NCBI RefSeq assembly: GCF_003596335.1
Contig: NZ_QZCH01000022.1
Coordinates: forward strand, 17,501-81,500
Origin: Motilimonas pumila
GTDB taxonomy: Bacteria; Pseudomonadota; Gammaproteobacteria; Enterobacterales; CBDFNC01
Direction: 5' to 3'
Length of the DNA: 64,000 nt
Shown: positions 9,989 through 19,507 of the stretch, one piece after another
Layout of the letters: the number at the start of each line of letters is the position of its first letter
Position numbering within the stretch: the stretch's first letter is position 1
The notes under the pieces: model-generated
Seen by the model: the letters and a program-made list of their open reading frames with translations, nothing else
What the model was told of the DNA's origin: nothing
Database searches by the model: none
Translations under genes and position numbers: made by a program

Positions 9989-10888
9989 ATGAACGAAACC
10001 CTATCTATCATCGAGTTTAACCCTGAACTGCTGGTGTTCTTACTGATTGACATCACCATCGCTATTTTACTACTGAGTACCATGCGTTATGTCATGGGCT
10101 TAACAGGCAAGGTGGACACCACCGACGAACTGGCTAAAAAAGACAACTTTGCTTACGGTATCAGCGTGGCAGGTAGCGTCATGGCTATGGGTATTGTGCT
10201 AACGGGAGCCATCACGGGGGAGTTAGCCGAAACGTATTTATCTGAAATCATCGGCATGGCGGGCTATGGCCTGGTAGGGCTTTGCTTGATCAAAGCCGGT
10301 CGCTGGGTACACGATAAATTCTCCCTCAACCAATTTAACAAGCACCAGCTGGTTCTTGAGCGTAACATCGCGGTGGCGCTGACCGACGCGGCGAGTGCTA
10401 TTGCAACGGCCATCATCGTTCGTGCTGTATTGATTTGGGTAGATGGCTTTGACATCTCAACCTTTGTTGCCATTTTGGTCGGTTGGTTAATTAGCCAAGT
10501 CATTTTATTGTTGGTCACTCGTATTCGAGAACGACGCTTTAATCGCAACCATTCTATGAGTTTCCAGCAGTCGCTGGTGCAAGGTAATGTAGCAATAGCA
10601 GTGCGCTACAGCGGCCATTTGATTGGTACAGCAATCGCCGTAACAGCAGCAAGCCACTTTGTATATTATGAACCCGATATGTTAATTGCTGGCTTAGGCG
10701 CTTGGTTTGCTATCAGCTTGGCGATGATGGTGCTGTTAAAAGTCTTATCTCACCTTGCGAAACGTATCGTGTTAATGGGCATTAACCGTGACCAAGAAAT
10801 TGAAGATCAGCATAATGTGGGCGTAGCGGCCATTGAGTTTGCCATTAACCTAGGCTTGGCACTCGTGCTGAGTGCGCTAATGGCATAA
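9989..10888 (+). CDS. tandem DUF350 membrane protein
   Basis: 299 residues, about eight membrane segments. E. coli YjfL has one DUF350 unit in about 132 residues, so this is a doubled version. A recurring Asn-containing motif appears four times at about 75-residue spacing: DNFAYGIS (52), RNIAVALT (125), GNVAIAVR (199) and HNVGVAAI (275), two per DUF350 unit. SD AAGGAAAGG precedes the ATG. DUF350 proteins are predicted envelope membrane components, often found with PspA-family and polyamine-related genes. Here it sits between a lipoprotein and a membrane aminopropyltransferase-like gene. Confidence 0.85.
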   Translation: MNETLSIIEFNPELLVFLLIDITIAILLLSTMRYVMGLTGKVDTTDELAKKDNFAYGISVAGSVMAMGIVLTGAITGELAETYLSEIIGMAGYGLVGLCLIKAGRWVHDKFSLNQFNKHQLVLERNIAVALTDAASAIATAIIVRAVLIWVDGFDISTFVAILVGWLISQVILLLVTRIRERRFNRNHSMSFQQSLVQGNVAIAVRYSGHLIGTAIAVTAASHFVYYEPDMLIAGLGAWFAISLAMMVLLKVLSHLAKRIVLMGINRDQEIEDQHNVGVAAIEFAINLGLALVLSALMA

Positions 10889-10895
10889 CCTTTTT

Positions 10896-12620
10896 GTGAT
10901 TCGTTTAAGCCCTCGCCAGCGGCTGCTGTTAGACGATACCTTATTAATTTCCATCATGGCTGTATTAGCGGCCTGTGGATTAATTTACGAGTATTTGTTG
11001 TCTCACTATGCTGCCAGAGTCCTTGGCAGCATGGAAACCGTCATATATGCCATGATTGGCATCATGATAGTATCGATGGGGTTGGGGGCGTTTGCCGCAA
11101 AACACATCAAAGATCCGTTTAAAGGCTTTGCTTGGCTTGAAGTCAATGTTGCCTTGTTAGGTTGCAGCGCCACCATCATTTTGGCCAGTTTGACCGGCTT
11201 TACGCTAGCATTGCCTAGCATTATTGCCAACACCTTCTCGATTCCTCAAGACATGTTGCCACTGGGTGGTTTATACCAACAGTTGGTTAGCGTTACCGAA
11301 GTCTTACCCTATTGTTTTGGGTTTGTTCTAGGCTTTTTAATTGGCATGGAGATCCCCCTTATTGCGAGGATCCGCGAGCATGTTTACGGCAAACACCTAG
11401 CCAACAATGTGGGCACGATTTACGGCGCCGACTACATAGGCGCCGGTGTTGGCGCTGCTGTGTGGGTGCTTATCATGCTAAAACTTGAAATCAACCAAGC
11501 CGCAGCCATTACGGCGAGCTTGAACCTGATTGCTGGCGGCTGTTTTTTATGGCGTCATTTTAAGCATATTAAACAAGGTACCTTACTGATCATTTGCCAC
11601 TTAGTATTGTTGGTCATGATTGTTATGGTGTACTCATTGGGTGGGCGTTGGTCAGAGAAAATGCAAGACTTGTTGTATCTCGATAAAGTGGTGTACCAGC
11701 AACAAACACGATTCCAAAATTTGGTGTTTACCCAGCGTGACATGTCCGGTGAAATGGGCAGTATTTACAGTTTTTACATCAATGGTCGGTTGCAGTTTTC
11801 AAGTTTAGATGAGCAAATTTATCACCAAATGTTGGTGCACCCGGCAATGGCTATCTCTGCCCGTCAAGAAAAGGTATTAGTGATAGGCGGGGGAGACGGT
11901 CTAGCCCTGCGAGAAGTGCTTCAATGGCCCGTAGAGCAGGTGACCTTAATTGACCTTGATGATGAGTTGGTGGCGTTGTTTAAGCAACCTGAACGTTTTT
12001 TACCGCCGCATTTAGCCGATAAAATGAGTAGTTTAACTCAGGGAAGCTTCAGCGATCCTAGGGTCGAGTTATTTCACAACGATGCTTTTGTACAAATAGA
12101 GCAACTGTTGGCCCAAGGTCAATTATATGACAGCGTGATCATTGATTTACCTGATCCTAGCCACCCAGATTTAAACAAGCTTTACAGTAAGCATTTCTAC
12201 GCTAAAGTCAGGCAGCTATTAGCGGCAGATGGTGCCTTAGTCGTGCAGTCTACGTCCCCCTTCCATGCTAAACACGCGTTTATTTCCATCGGTAAAACCG
12301 TAGCCGCTGCCGGCTTTCAGCATACCCAGCAATACCATCAAAACGTCCCCAGTTTTGGCGAGTGGGGCTGGACTATTGCCACCAAAATGGGTGCGTCGCC
12401 AGAGCAAAGAATCAATACCATGATGGCGCCTTGGCCAATGGAGTTTAGCTGGCTTAATGAAGCCGTATTAAAGGCGGCTTTTGTTTTTCCTCATCGTTTT
12501 TACGATAGTGCGCCCGACGTTGAAGTCAATGAGTTGGGCTCCCATACCCTCTATCATTATCATCACAACGCCTGGCAATCAGAAATGGGCGTATTCATTG
12601 AACCTGAAACGCGACCTTAA
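10896..12620 (+). CDS. membrane-embedded spermidine-synthase-like protein
   Basis: 574 residues from a GTG start, 7 bases after the DUF350 stop. Residues about 15–245 hold seven or so membrane helices. Residues about 265–530 form a spermidine/spermine-synthase-type Rossmann domain with VLVIGGGDGLALREVL (decarboxy-SAM binding), LIDLDDELV, FHNDAF and IIDLPDPS motifs, then FGEWGWTIA. The D-x-PDP aminopropyltransferase-like signature is retained. Such fusions are usually annotated as spermidine synthase, but the substrate is unproven and may be a membrane-associated amine. It closes the lipoprotein–DUF350 operon. Confidence 0.88.
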   Translation: MIRLSPRQRLLLDDTLLISIMAVLAACGLIYEYLLSHYAARVLGSMETVIYAMIGIMIVSMGLGAFAAKHIKDPFKGFAWLEVNVALLGCSATIILASLTGFTLALPSIIANTFSIPQDMLPLGGLYQQLVSVTEVLPYCFGFVLGFLIGMEIPLIARIREHVYGKHLANNVGTIYGADYIGAGVGAAVWVLIMLKLEINQAAAITASLNLIAGGCFLWRHFKHIKQGTLLIICHLVLLVMIVMVYSLGGRWSEKMQDLLYLDKVVYQQQTRFQNLVFTQRDMSGEMGSIYSFYINGRLQFSSLDEQIYHQMLVHPAMAISARQEKVLVIGGGDGLALREVLQWPVEQVTLIDLDDELVALFKQPERFLPPHLADKMSSLTQGSFSDPRVELFHNDAFVQIEQLLAQGQLYDSVIIDLPDPSHPDLNKLYSKHFYAKVRQLLAADGALVVQSTSPFHAKHAFISIGKTVAAAGFQHTQQYHQNVPSFGEWGWTIATKMGASPEQRINTMMAPWPMEFSWLNEAVLKAAFVFPHRFYDSAPDVEVNELGSHTLYHYHHNAWQSEMGVFIEPETRP

Positions 12621-12637
12621 CAGTGAAGACTGCTTGG

Positions 12638-13192
12638 CTATAGATCAGACAATTTAAAATGACAGACTTGGTATTGCTGCTGGCTAATATACTGCTGTCG
12701 TAAGCGTTTTAGCCAGCTCGAGCCCGTTGGCTTAAGTGGGATTCCTTGCGTCTTAATCAGCTCTAAGCCCGCATGAAGAGCGCAGATATTCTGTGTTGGC
12801 TCATTACCATACGTGCAACGCTCCAACAAAATATCCACTTGTGGGAAGGATTGCAGCAGTTGGTCGCATAAGGCGCCAATGTGGCGTCTGTGGGTAAGCT
12901 TGTCAGCATTCATTAACACCACGACTTTTTGCCCCGGTTCTCGCCGTACTTTGGTTAGCCAATCAAGCTGTTTGATCGAGCCTGCAATGCTTGTCGCGTA
13001 GCGACTTCTTGCTTTGCCGGATTGATTGACATCAATCCAAGTAAATGGCTGATTTTTGTCGGGTGCGATGTCGTGCTTAGTCAAATTCAGTACTATTGCG
13101 TGTGGGTTTCGTTGTAAAAGCGTTTGCGCACTACGCGCTAATACTTGGTTAAACGGTTTTCTTGTAGCCACGTCAGTTAATTGTGTTTTCAT
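12638..13192 (-). CDS. hypothetical protein, no family recognised
   Basis: 184 residues preceded by SD GAGGGG close to the ATG. There is no signal peptide or membrane segment. The sequence alternates hydrophobic strands and helices (HAIVLNLT, VVVLMNADKL, VDILLERCTYG), suggesting a cytoplasmic α/β protein. The C-terminal 25 residues are basic and Gln-rich. The gene is convergent with the membrane spermidine-synthase-like gene, with only 17 bases between stops, and has its own promoter region to the right. I cannot assign a function. Confidence 0.7.
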   Translation of the reverse strand: MKTQLTDVATRKPFNQVLARSAQTLLQRNPHAIVLNLTKHDIAPDKNQPFTWIDVNQSGKARSRYATSIAGSIKQLDWLTKVRREPGQKVVVLMNADKLTHRRHIGALCDQLLQSFPQVDILLERCTYGNEPTQNICALHAGLELIKTQGIPLKPTGSSWLKRLRQQYISQQQYQVCHFKLSDL

Positions 13193-13401
13193 ATCCCCTC
13201 GCTATTTTCAACCTGAAAAATATAGAAGCAGGACAGGCAATTGTGAAATCGATTTCTGTTAAATTTTAATGACAGTAATGCAATGATTTGCTGTAAGTTT
13301 TAGTTAAGTGGTGGAGCATAGCAGTGGTGCGAAGGGAAGGGGGCATGGCAGCATATTGTGACGAACAAAGATAACTTGGCTAAAGGAAGAGGATAAGGCA
13401 T

Positions 13402-13430
13402 AAAAAAACGCGGCCAAGCCGCGTCTTTGT
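13402..13430 (-). terminator. terminator downstream of csiV
   Basis: A perfect 7-bp stem, ACGCGGC / GCCGCGT (13408–13424), with a 3-nt loop. Read on the minus strand it is followed by T7, so it ends the PilZ-like–mfd–csiV transcript. Confidence 0.85.
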
Positions 13431-13457
13431 TCCTTTTTTTAAGCCATCATTGGTGGG

Positions 13458-14138
13458 TTACATTCGACGAATTTGCACTAACATGCCCATTAGAGGGTGA
13501 TCAAAGTAGTGTATTTCACCGCTTTTCACGCGACGCTTTTGCTTAAACGGGTACTGGTGCAAGTAGCTATCTAGGCTGCTTCCATCACCACTGGCGCTGA
13601 CCGGCTCACGTAATAAAAATTCTGATTCTATGTACAGGTAATGCTGTAAATACACCCGAAACATACCGTCTAGCTCAAACACTGGGCCACCATCACTTTG
13701 TTCTGCTTTTAATGGGATGTCAGTGAAATATTTACCGCCAATCAAGTGCGCAGGTTTAGCGTCTATGCTATTTCTCACCGGCATCTGCCAGCCCATGTGC
13801 AACAGGGGCTGGTAAGCCGCATTGCTCGCTAAACGATTGCGAGGTGTTTTAAGGCGCAGTTGATTAGAAGGAAGGATCTTAAAGCTACCTGATCCTGAAT
13901 GCGCAGTGCGGCCATCGACCACAGTAGGAACATCACCGTAATTCAAACTGTTCATGACTTGCATGCCTTCACTGCGAGCATGCATAGGTAATGAAAAGTC
14001 CCAATTTTCTGCGCTATTAGCAGGGTTTACGTTACGTTTGAACACTAATATTTCGATTTCGAACCAACGAGCCGCGTGGGCGGTTTGAATACTGCCTAGG
14101 CATAAGATCAGCAAAGGTAATAATAAACGGACTAACAT
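13458..14138 (-). CDS. csiV: CsiV-family peptidoglycan-binding periplasmic protein
   Basis: 226 residues with a signal peptide ending near AHA-A (residues 21–23). The mature start WFEIEILVFKR is typical of the CsiV family. In Vibrio cholerae CsiV binds peptidoglycan and activates the LpoA/PBP1A pathway, and its gene is a neighbour of mfd. SD GGAG is 4 bases from the ATG, and only 9 bases separate it from the mfd stop, so it is co-transcribed. With lpoB at 5.2 kb the window holds activators for both class A PBP systems. Confidence 0.82.
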   Translation of the reverse strand: MLVRLLLPLLILCLGSIQTAHAARWFEIEILVFKRNVNPANSAENWDFSLPMHARSEGMQVMNSLNYGDVPTVVDGRTAHSGSGSFKILPSNQLRLKTPRNRLASNAAYQPLLHMGWQMPVRNSIDAKPAHLIGGKYFTDIPLKAEQSDGGPVFELDGMFRVYLQHYLYIESEFLLREPVSASGDGSSLDSYLHQYPFKQKRRVKSGEIHYFDHPLMGMLVQIRRM

Positions 14139-14147
14139 GTGGCTCCT

Positions 14148-17100
14148 TTAAACTAAATTGGCTGAAAATTCAGCAAGCATGGAAGAGACTAACTGAATGC
14201 GATCTTCTCGTTCCGGTGCAGGAATGGTAAAGCGCAATCGTGAAGGACCGTCCATACGATATATATTAGGTTGATTCTGCAGCAAAGATACCAGATAAAT
14301 AGGATTAACTTTAGTTTTTTCTTCAAACTCTACGTATCCAGATTGGCCGTTGGCTTCAATTTTCTTGATCCCCATTGGTGCTGCCAGTAATTTGAATTCT
14401 GCCAATGAAATAAGGTGCTTACTTGGCTCTGGCAGTAATCCAAAGCGATCTATCAGTTCCACTTTTAAGTCTTTTAGTTCAGCTTCGGTGGCACAGCTGG
14501 CAATGCGTTTGTACAAAGACAAGCGCATGTTTACGTCTGGAATATAATCGTCCGGTAATAAGGCCGGCATGCGTAATTCAATTTCGGTTTGGCCACTGAG
14601 TAGCTGTTCTAAATCGGGTTCTTTACCCTCTTTGAGTGCGGCAACAGCTTGTTCGAGCATTTCCATGTATAAGGTAAAGCCAATGGAAGCAATTTGACCG
14701 CTTTGCTCATCACCCAACAGTTCCCCCGCGCCGCGAATCTCTAAGTCGTGGGTCGCTAGGGTGAAACCTGCGCCTAAGTCTTCTAACGAAGCAATGGCCT
14801 CTAGGCGTTTTTTGGCGTCTTTGGTCATCATTTTTGGATGCGGCGCTAATAAGTAGGCATAAGCTTGATGGTGAGAGCGACCTACACGGCCTCGTAACTG
14901 GTGAAGCTGTGCCAACCCTAGGTTGTCCGCTTTATCCATAATAATGGTGTTAGCGGTAGGTACATCAATGCCAGTTTCTATGATGGTTGTACATACCAAG
15001 ACATTAAACTTTTGGTGGTAAAACTCACTCATCACACGCTCTAGCTCGGCTTCTCGCATTTGACCATGGCCAACCGTGATGCGAGCTTCTGGCACTAATT
15101 CTGCCAGCTCTCTGGCTGTTTTCTCTATTGTTTCAACCGCGTTATGCAAAAAGTACACTTGTCCACCGCGCATGATCTCACGGCGAATGGCTTCTTTTAG
15201 CAAAGCATCCGATCTTTGTCTGACAAAGGTTTTAACCGCTAAACGCTTCGCCGGCGGCGAGGCAATAATCGATAAGTCACGCATGCCACTCATGGCCATG
15301 TTCAAGGTACGCGGAATCGGTGTGGCGGTGAGGGTTAAAATATCAACGTCTGCTCGTAGCGCTTTAATTTTCTCTTTTTGTCTTACGCCAAATCTGTGTT
15401 CTTCGTCGACAATAAGTAAACCAAGCTCTTGAAACTTGATGTCTTTACTTAGTAATTTATGGGTACCAATCAAGATGTCGACTTTGCCTTCATCCAACCG
15501 CGTCAAAATGTTTTTTTGTTCTTTGGCTGTGCGAAAGCGCGACATCACCTCCACTTCTACGGGCCAGTTAGCAAACCTGTCTTTAAAGTTCTCAAAATGC
15601 TGCTGGGCAAGCAGGGTTGTGGGCACTAACACGGCTACCTGACGGCCGCCATGTACCGCAACAAATGCCGCACGCATGGCGACTTCGGTTTTACCAAAGC
15701 CAACGTCACCACAAACGAGGCGATCCATGGCTTGATTTTGCTTCATGTCATTGAGTACGGCGGTAATCGCATTAGCTTGGTCTTCTGTTTCCTCAAACGG
15801 AAAACCGGCAGCGAAACTGGCATATTGGCCTTTATCGATGGCAAATGCGTGGCCCGGTTTGACCGCGCGATTGGCGTACACATTCAGTAACTCTGCTGCT
15901 ACATCTCGTACTTTTTCGGCGGCTTTTTGTTTTGCTTTTGACCAGGTTTCGCCGCCTAGTTTGTGAATATGTACGGTATCATTATCGCCACCGCTGTAAC
16001 GGCTGATAAGGTGTAGCGCAGAAACCGGTACGTAAAGCTTGTCGCCGCCGGCGTATTCTAAGGTGAGGTATTCGTTGGCCATCCCCCCGATATCTAGGCT
16101 TTGTAAGCCTAAGTAGCGACCCACACCATGGTCGAGGTGCACCACAGCTTGGCCGATTGAAAGCTCTGCAAGGTTGCGAATAAGGGCGTCGGCGTTGGTG
16201 GTTTTTTTGTCTTTACGACGACGCTGAACCACACGTTGTCCGAGTAACTCGGTTTCACAGATGATTGCCACGTTCAATTCGTTCAGAATAAAACTGTGGT
16301 TAATGTCAGCAACAATCAAACCCAGCGGGCATGTGTCTGTGGCAAAGTCATTAAACTGCGCAAATTCTTTTGGCTTGATGTCTGCTTTTTGCAGCAGTTC
16401 AAACAAGGTTTCGCGGCGACCTTCCGATTCTACCGAAAATAAAATACGGCCATCAAACTCAGCCATAAATTGCTGCAGCGCCTGATAAGGTTCACTGGCT
16501 TGTGGCTTTATCGCCACTTGAGGCAGCGCGTTAATGTGCGCATTCACTTGGCCAGATTTGGCGTCTAAGGCTTGTTCACAGAAGTGCAGGCGAGGTCTTT
16601 GTTTTAGCTGTTCAAAGCATTCTTCAATGCGTAAATATAGCTGCGCCGGGGCTAGCAGCGGGCGCTGTAAGTCGTACCTGCGGTCTTCATAACGCTCTTC
16701 GACGTCAGCTAAGAAGCGCTCTGCGGCATCTTGAATGTCGCCAACACTGGCAACAGCGGTATGCTCAGGTAAATAGTCAAAGATGGTTGCCACACTTTGG
16801 TAAAACAGTGGTAAATAATATTCAATGCCCGCCGGCAATGTGCCTTTAGTGACTTGTTGATAAACGGAGTCTGCTTCTCTGCTGGCGTTAAATTGCTCTC
16901 GGTATTGACTGCGAAATAACTCAATGGCTTCCTGATGAGTCGGGAATTCTCTGGCTGGCAGCAATTTAATCGCATCAACTTTTTCGGTACTGCGTTGGGT
17001 TTCTGGATCAAATTGGCGAATACTGTCCACCTCATCGTCAAAAAAGTCGATGCGGTACGGCGTTTTGCTGCCCATGGGAAATAAATCAAACAAAGAGCCG

Positions 17101-17618
17101 CGAGCAGAGTATTCGCCGTGCTCCATGACTTGGTCAACTTGATAGTAGCCGGCTTGATCAAGCTGAGTTCGCAAGGTTTGAATGGCACTTTTTTCGCCGG
17201 TGTTGACGATTAAGCTCTGACGGGTCAGGTAATCTGGCGGCGCACAGCGCAGCAGCAAGGTGGATACGGGTAAAATAAGTACCCCGGTTGTTAAACTGGG
17301 CAGCTTGTATAAGGTGGTTAAACGCGTCGAAATAATATCTTGATGCGGTGAAAAACTGTCGTAAGGCAGAGTTTCCCAATCTGGCAATGGTAAGATTGGT
17401 TTATCCGGAGCTAAAAACACCCGCATTTCACTTTCAAGGCTCAATGCTGTGGGCGTATCTGGTACCACAAGCAGCACCATGCCTGCTTGCTGATTCACAA
17501 ATTCGGCTAACGCTAATGCTAGGCTTGAACCGCTTAATTGGCCGATGGCCTTTTTATCTTTATTGTTAGCAAGCTGAGGCAAGCCAATGATTCGGCTTAA
17601 GTTGATAGGGGCATTCAT
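14148..17618 (-). CDS. mfd: transcription-repair coupling factor Mfd
   Basis: 1156 residues, full length. Mfd recognises stalled RNA polymerase, removes it with ATP-driven translocation and recruits UvrA. An N-terminal UvrB-like region (1 to about 400) is followed by the RNA polymerase-interacting region with VVHLDHGVGRYLG. The RecG-like translocase has Walker A GDVGFGKTEVAMR (near 641), DEEHRFGV (near 739) and TATPIPRTL. The TRCF C-terminal domain is complete. Only 3 bases separate it from the upstream PilZ-like gene. Confidence 0.97.
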   Translation of the reverse strand: MNAPINLSRIIGLPQLANNKDKKAIGQLSGSSLALALAEFVNQQAGMVLLVVPDTPTALSLESEMRVFLAPDKPILPLPDWETLPYDSFSPHQDIISTRLTTLYKLPSLTTGVLILPVSTLLLRCAPPDYLTRQSLIVNTGEKSAIQTLRTQLDQAGYYQVDQVMEHGEYSARGSLFDLFPMGSKTPYRIDFFDDEVDSIRQFDPETQRSTEKVDAIKLLPAREFPTHQEAIELFRSQYREQFNASREADSVYQQVTKGTLPAGIEYYLPLFYQSVATIFDYLPEHTAVASVGDIQDAAERFLADVEERYEDRRYDLQRPLLAPAQLYLRIEECFEQLKQRPRLHFCEQALDAKSGQVNAHINALPQVAIKPQASEPYQALQQFMAEFDGRILFSVESEGRRETLFELLQKADIKPKEFAQFNDFATDTCPLGLIVADINHSFILNELNVAIICETELLGQRVVQRRRKDKKTTNADALIRNLAELSIGQAVVHLDHGVGRYLGLQSLDIGGMANEYLTLEYAGGDKLYVPVSALHLISRYSGGDNDTVHIHKLGGETWSKAKQKAAEKVRDVAAELLNVYANRAVKPGHAFAIDKGQYASFAAGFPFEETEDQANAITAVLNDMKQNQAMDRLVCGDVGFGKTEVAMRAAFVAVHGGRQVAVLVPTTLLAQQHFENFKDRFANWPVEVEVMSRFRTAKEQKNILTRLDEGKVDILIGTHKLLSKDIKFQELGLLIVDEEHRFGVRQKEKIKALRADVDILTLTATPIPRTLNMAMSGMRDLSIIASPPAKRLAVKTFVRQRSDALLKEAIRREIMRGGQVYFLHNAVETIEKTARELAELVPEARITVGHGQMREAELERVMSEFYHQKFNVLVCTTIIETGIDVPTANTIIMDKADNLGLAQLHQLRGRVGRSHHQAYAYLLAPHPKMMTKDAKKRLEAIASLEDLGAGFTLATHDLEIRGAGELLGDEQSGQIASIGFTLYMEMLEQAVAALKEGKEPDLEQLLSGQTEIELRMPALLPDDYIPDVNMRLSLYKRIASCATEAELKDLKVELIDRFGLLPEPSKHLISLAEFKLLAAPMGIKKIEANGQSGYVEFEEKTKVNPIYLVSLLQNQPNIYRMDGPSRLRFTIPAPEREDRIQLVSSMLAEFSANLV

Positions 17619-17621
17619 GTA

Positions 17622-18194
17622 TTAAAACGATTCCGTATTTCGTTGTTCGGCGCGAAGCTTGAGTTGTTTAGATTGTACGTGCAAACTGGCGCGAACGATT
17701 AACTCGCGATCCACTTCTCGAATACTGCTAAACGCAATATGAATATCATAGCCTTGGTCCTGCTGCTTGCAACTGACTATCTCTCCGAAGCAAAAAACTG
17801 CCGCAGCTTCTTCTAACAAGAATAATTTTAGCTGTACAGGTTGGCCAATGGTCATCGATTCTTGGTGCATAATGCTAATGCCGCCTCCACCAAAGGCATA
17901 GGTTTGATGGCGATTGGCCGCGTTATCTTCTTGAGCAATGATATGGCACAGCAGTAAGTCGATTTTTTTTGCTTGCAGTTGTACGTAATTAAGCAGCTCT
18001 TGGCTTTGCTCGCCAAGCTTGGTGAGAAAGCGCATGCTGCCAGCGTCGATATTGGCAATCTCGCTGGCAATATGAAAAGAAGTTGGCATATGTTGCAGCA
18101 AATCTTCTGGTTGCGGAACCGTTGCTGAGGCTGCTAATGGTGAAATATTCACATCTACAGCATGTTGCACCGAAAAATAAGAATCTGTCTGCAT
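17622..18194 (-). CDS. PilZ-like domain protein
   Basis: 190 residues. A variable helical N-terminal part (1 to about 90) precedes a β-rich C-terminal part (about 95–180) that fits a PilZ barrel (YAFGGGGISIM … VQLKLFLLE … VFCFGEIVSC … YDIHIAFSSI). PilZ domains bind c-di-GMP through RxxxR and D/NxSxxG. Here the second motif reads GGGGIS and no clean RxxxR is visible, so nucleotide binding is uncertain. Genes of this kind sit upstream of mfd in related bacteria. First gene of the PilZ-like–mfd–csiV operon. Confidence 0.6.
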   Translation of the reverse strand: MQTDSYFSVQHAVDVNISPLAASATVPQPEDLLQHMPTSFHIASEIANIDAGSMRFLTKLGEQSQELLNYVQLQAKKIDLLLCHIIAQEDNAANRHQTYAFGGGGISIMHQESMTIGQPVQLKLFLLEEAAAVFCFGEIVSCKQQDQGYDIHIAFSSIREVDRELIVRASLHVQSKQLKLRAEQRNTESF

Positions 18195-18280
18195 TGAAAG
18201 CCATTGCCTCTTGTAACCACACCCATAATGCTTTTATTATCCTTTATCTTTGCTCAATCGCAAACTATTGAATCAACATT

Positions 18281-19507
18281 ATGTTTTATCCACTTAGCCT
18301 TTTTATAGGCCTTAGGTACACCCAGGCCAAAAAATCCAATGGCTTTGTTTCCTTTGTTTCTTTATTTTCCACTGGCGGTATTCTCATCGGTGTCATGGCT
18401 CTCGTGACTGTGCTTTCTGTGATGAATGGCTTTGAAGAGAAACAAAAAGTGCGGATTTTGGGAGCCATCCCCCACGTTATTTATAGCAATGATAAGCAAC
18501 AACTTACTCAGTGGCAGGATAAGTTAGCCGAGTTTGCTACCTTGCCACACGTTACCGCGGTCGCCGGAATTGTGACCGCAGAGGCCTTGGCACAGACGCC
18601 AAAGGGTTTAGAAGGTGTGCAAGTGCAGGGGGTATTTCCTGATATGCACCCTGCTAATGAAAGAGTCAGCCAGAGCATGTTGGTGGGAGACTTTGCCGAG
18701 CTCACCGCTGGCAGTTATCACGTGGTGGTTGGTCGCCAGTTAGCCAAAAAGTTGGGTGTCACCCTAGGCGACAAAATTCGGCTTATGTCATCCAAGGGCT
18801 CGGTGTTTACGCCTTTGGGTCGAATGCCAAGTCAGCGGAACTTTGTGGTTAGCGGTATGTTTGAAGTCGGCGCTGAAGCTGACAGTTTGCAAGTATTTGT
18901 TAATGCTGAAGATGCTGCGAGATTGATGCGTATGCCAAAAGGCAGTGTAAGCGGCATTCGGTTCTACTTGGACGATCCTTTTCAGCTTGACGCCTTTGAC
19001 CAATACCCGTTAACAGCGGGCGAAACGTTCATTGATTGGCGAAGCAGTCATGGCCAGTTTTTCCAAGCCGTTAAGATGGAAAAAAGCATGATTGGTATTT
19101 TACTTTGCCTGATTGTAGCCGTAGCGGCGTTTAATATTTTGTCGTCATCGGTAATGTTGGTGACAGACAAAGAGTCAGAAGTGGCCATTCTCAAAACGCT
19201 GGGCCTAAATAATCAAAATATTATCGCTATTTTTATGGTGCAGGGGGCGTGGAGCGGTGTGCTAGGAGCGATAGTAGGAGCCATTACTGGCTTGGTGTTA
19301 AGCATCAATATTAACCCGGTTTTATCTACTATTGGCCTCAATTTATACGCGGCTGCCGGTCAAGGTGGCCAACTCCCTGTGTTGTTTGATCCTGTTCAAA
19401 TTGCATTTATTATCGTCGGCGCAATGACCTTGAGTTTGGCTGCCACGTTTTATCCGGCATGGCGCGCAGCCCGTGTCAAACCAGCTGAGGCATTAAGATA
19501 TGAGTGA
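18281..19507 (+). CDS. lolC: lipoprotein-releasing ABC transporter permease LolC
   Basis: 408 residues with the MacB/FtsX topology: TM1 near 25–50, a large periplasmic domain (about 50–265), then three TMs in the C-terminal third. The conserved start ([23 protein letters not shown]) and [15 protein letters not shown] are characteristic. LolCDE extracts outer-membrane lipoproteins from the inner membrane and hands them to LolA. Its stop overlaps the lolD start by 8 bases. Confidence 0.95.
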   Translation: MFYPLSLFIGLRYTQAKKSNGFVSFVSLFSTGGILIGVMALVTVLSVMNGFEEKQKVRILGAIPHVIYSNDKQQLTQWQDKLAEFATLPHVTAVAGIVTAEALAQTPKGLEGVQVQGVFPDMHPANERVSQSMLVGDFAELTAGSYHVVVGRQLAKKLGVTLGDKIRLMSSKGSVFTPLGRMPSQRNFVVSGMFEVGAEADSLQVFVNAEDAARLMRMPKGSVSGIRFYLDDPFQLDAFDQYPLTAGETFIDWRSSHGQFFQAVKMEKSMIGILLCLIVAVAAFNILSSSVMLVTDKESEVAILKTLGLNNQNIIAIFMVQGAWSGVLGAIVGAITGLVLSININPVLSTIGLNLYAAAGQGGQLPVLFDPVQIAFIIVGAMTLSLAATFYPAWRAARVKPAEALRYE

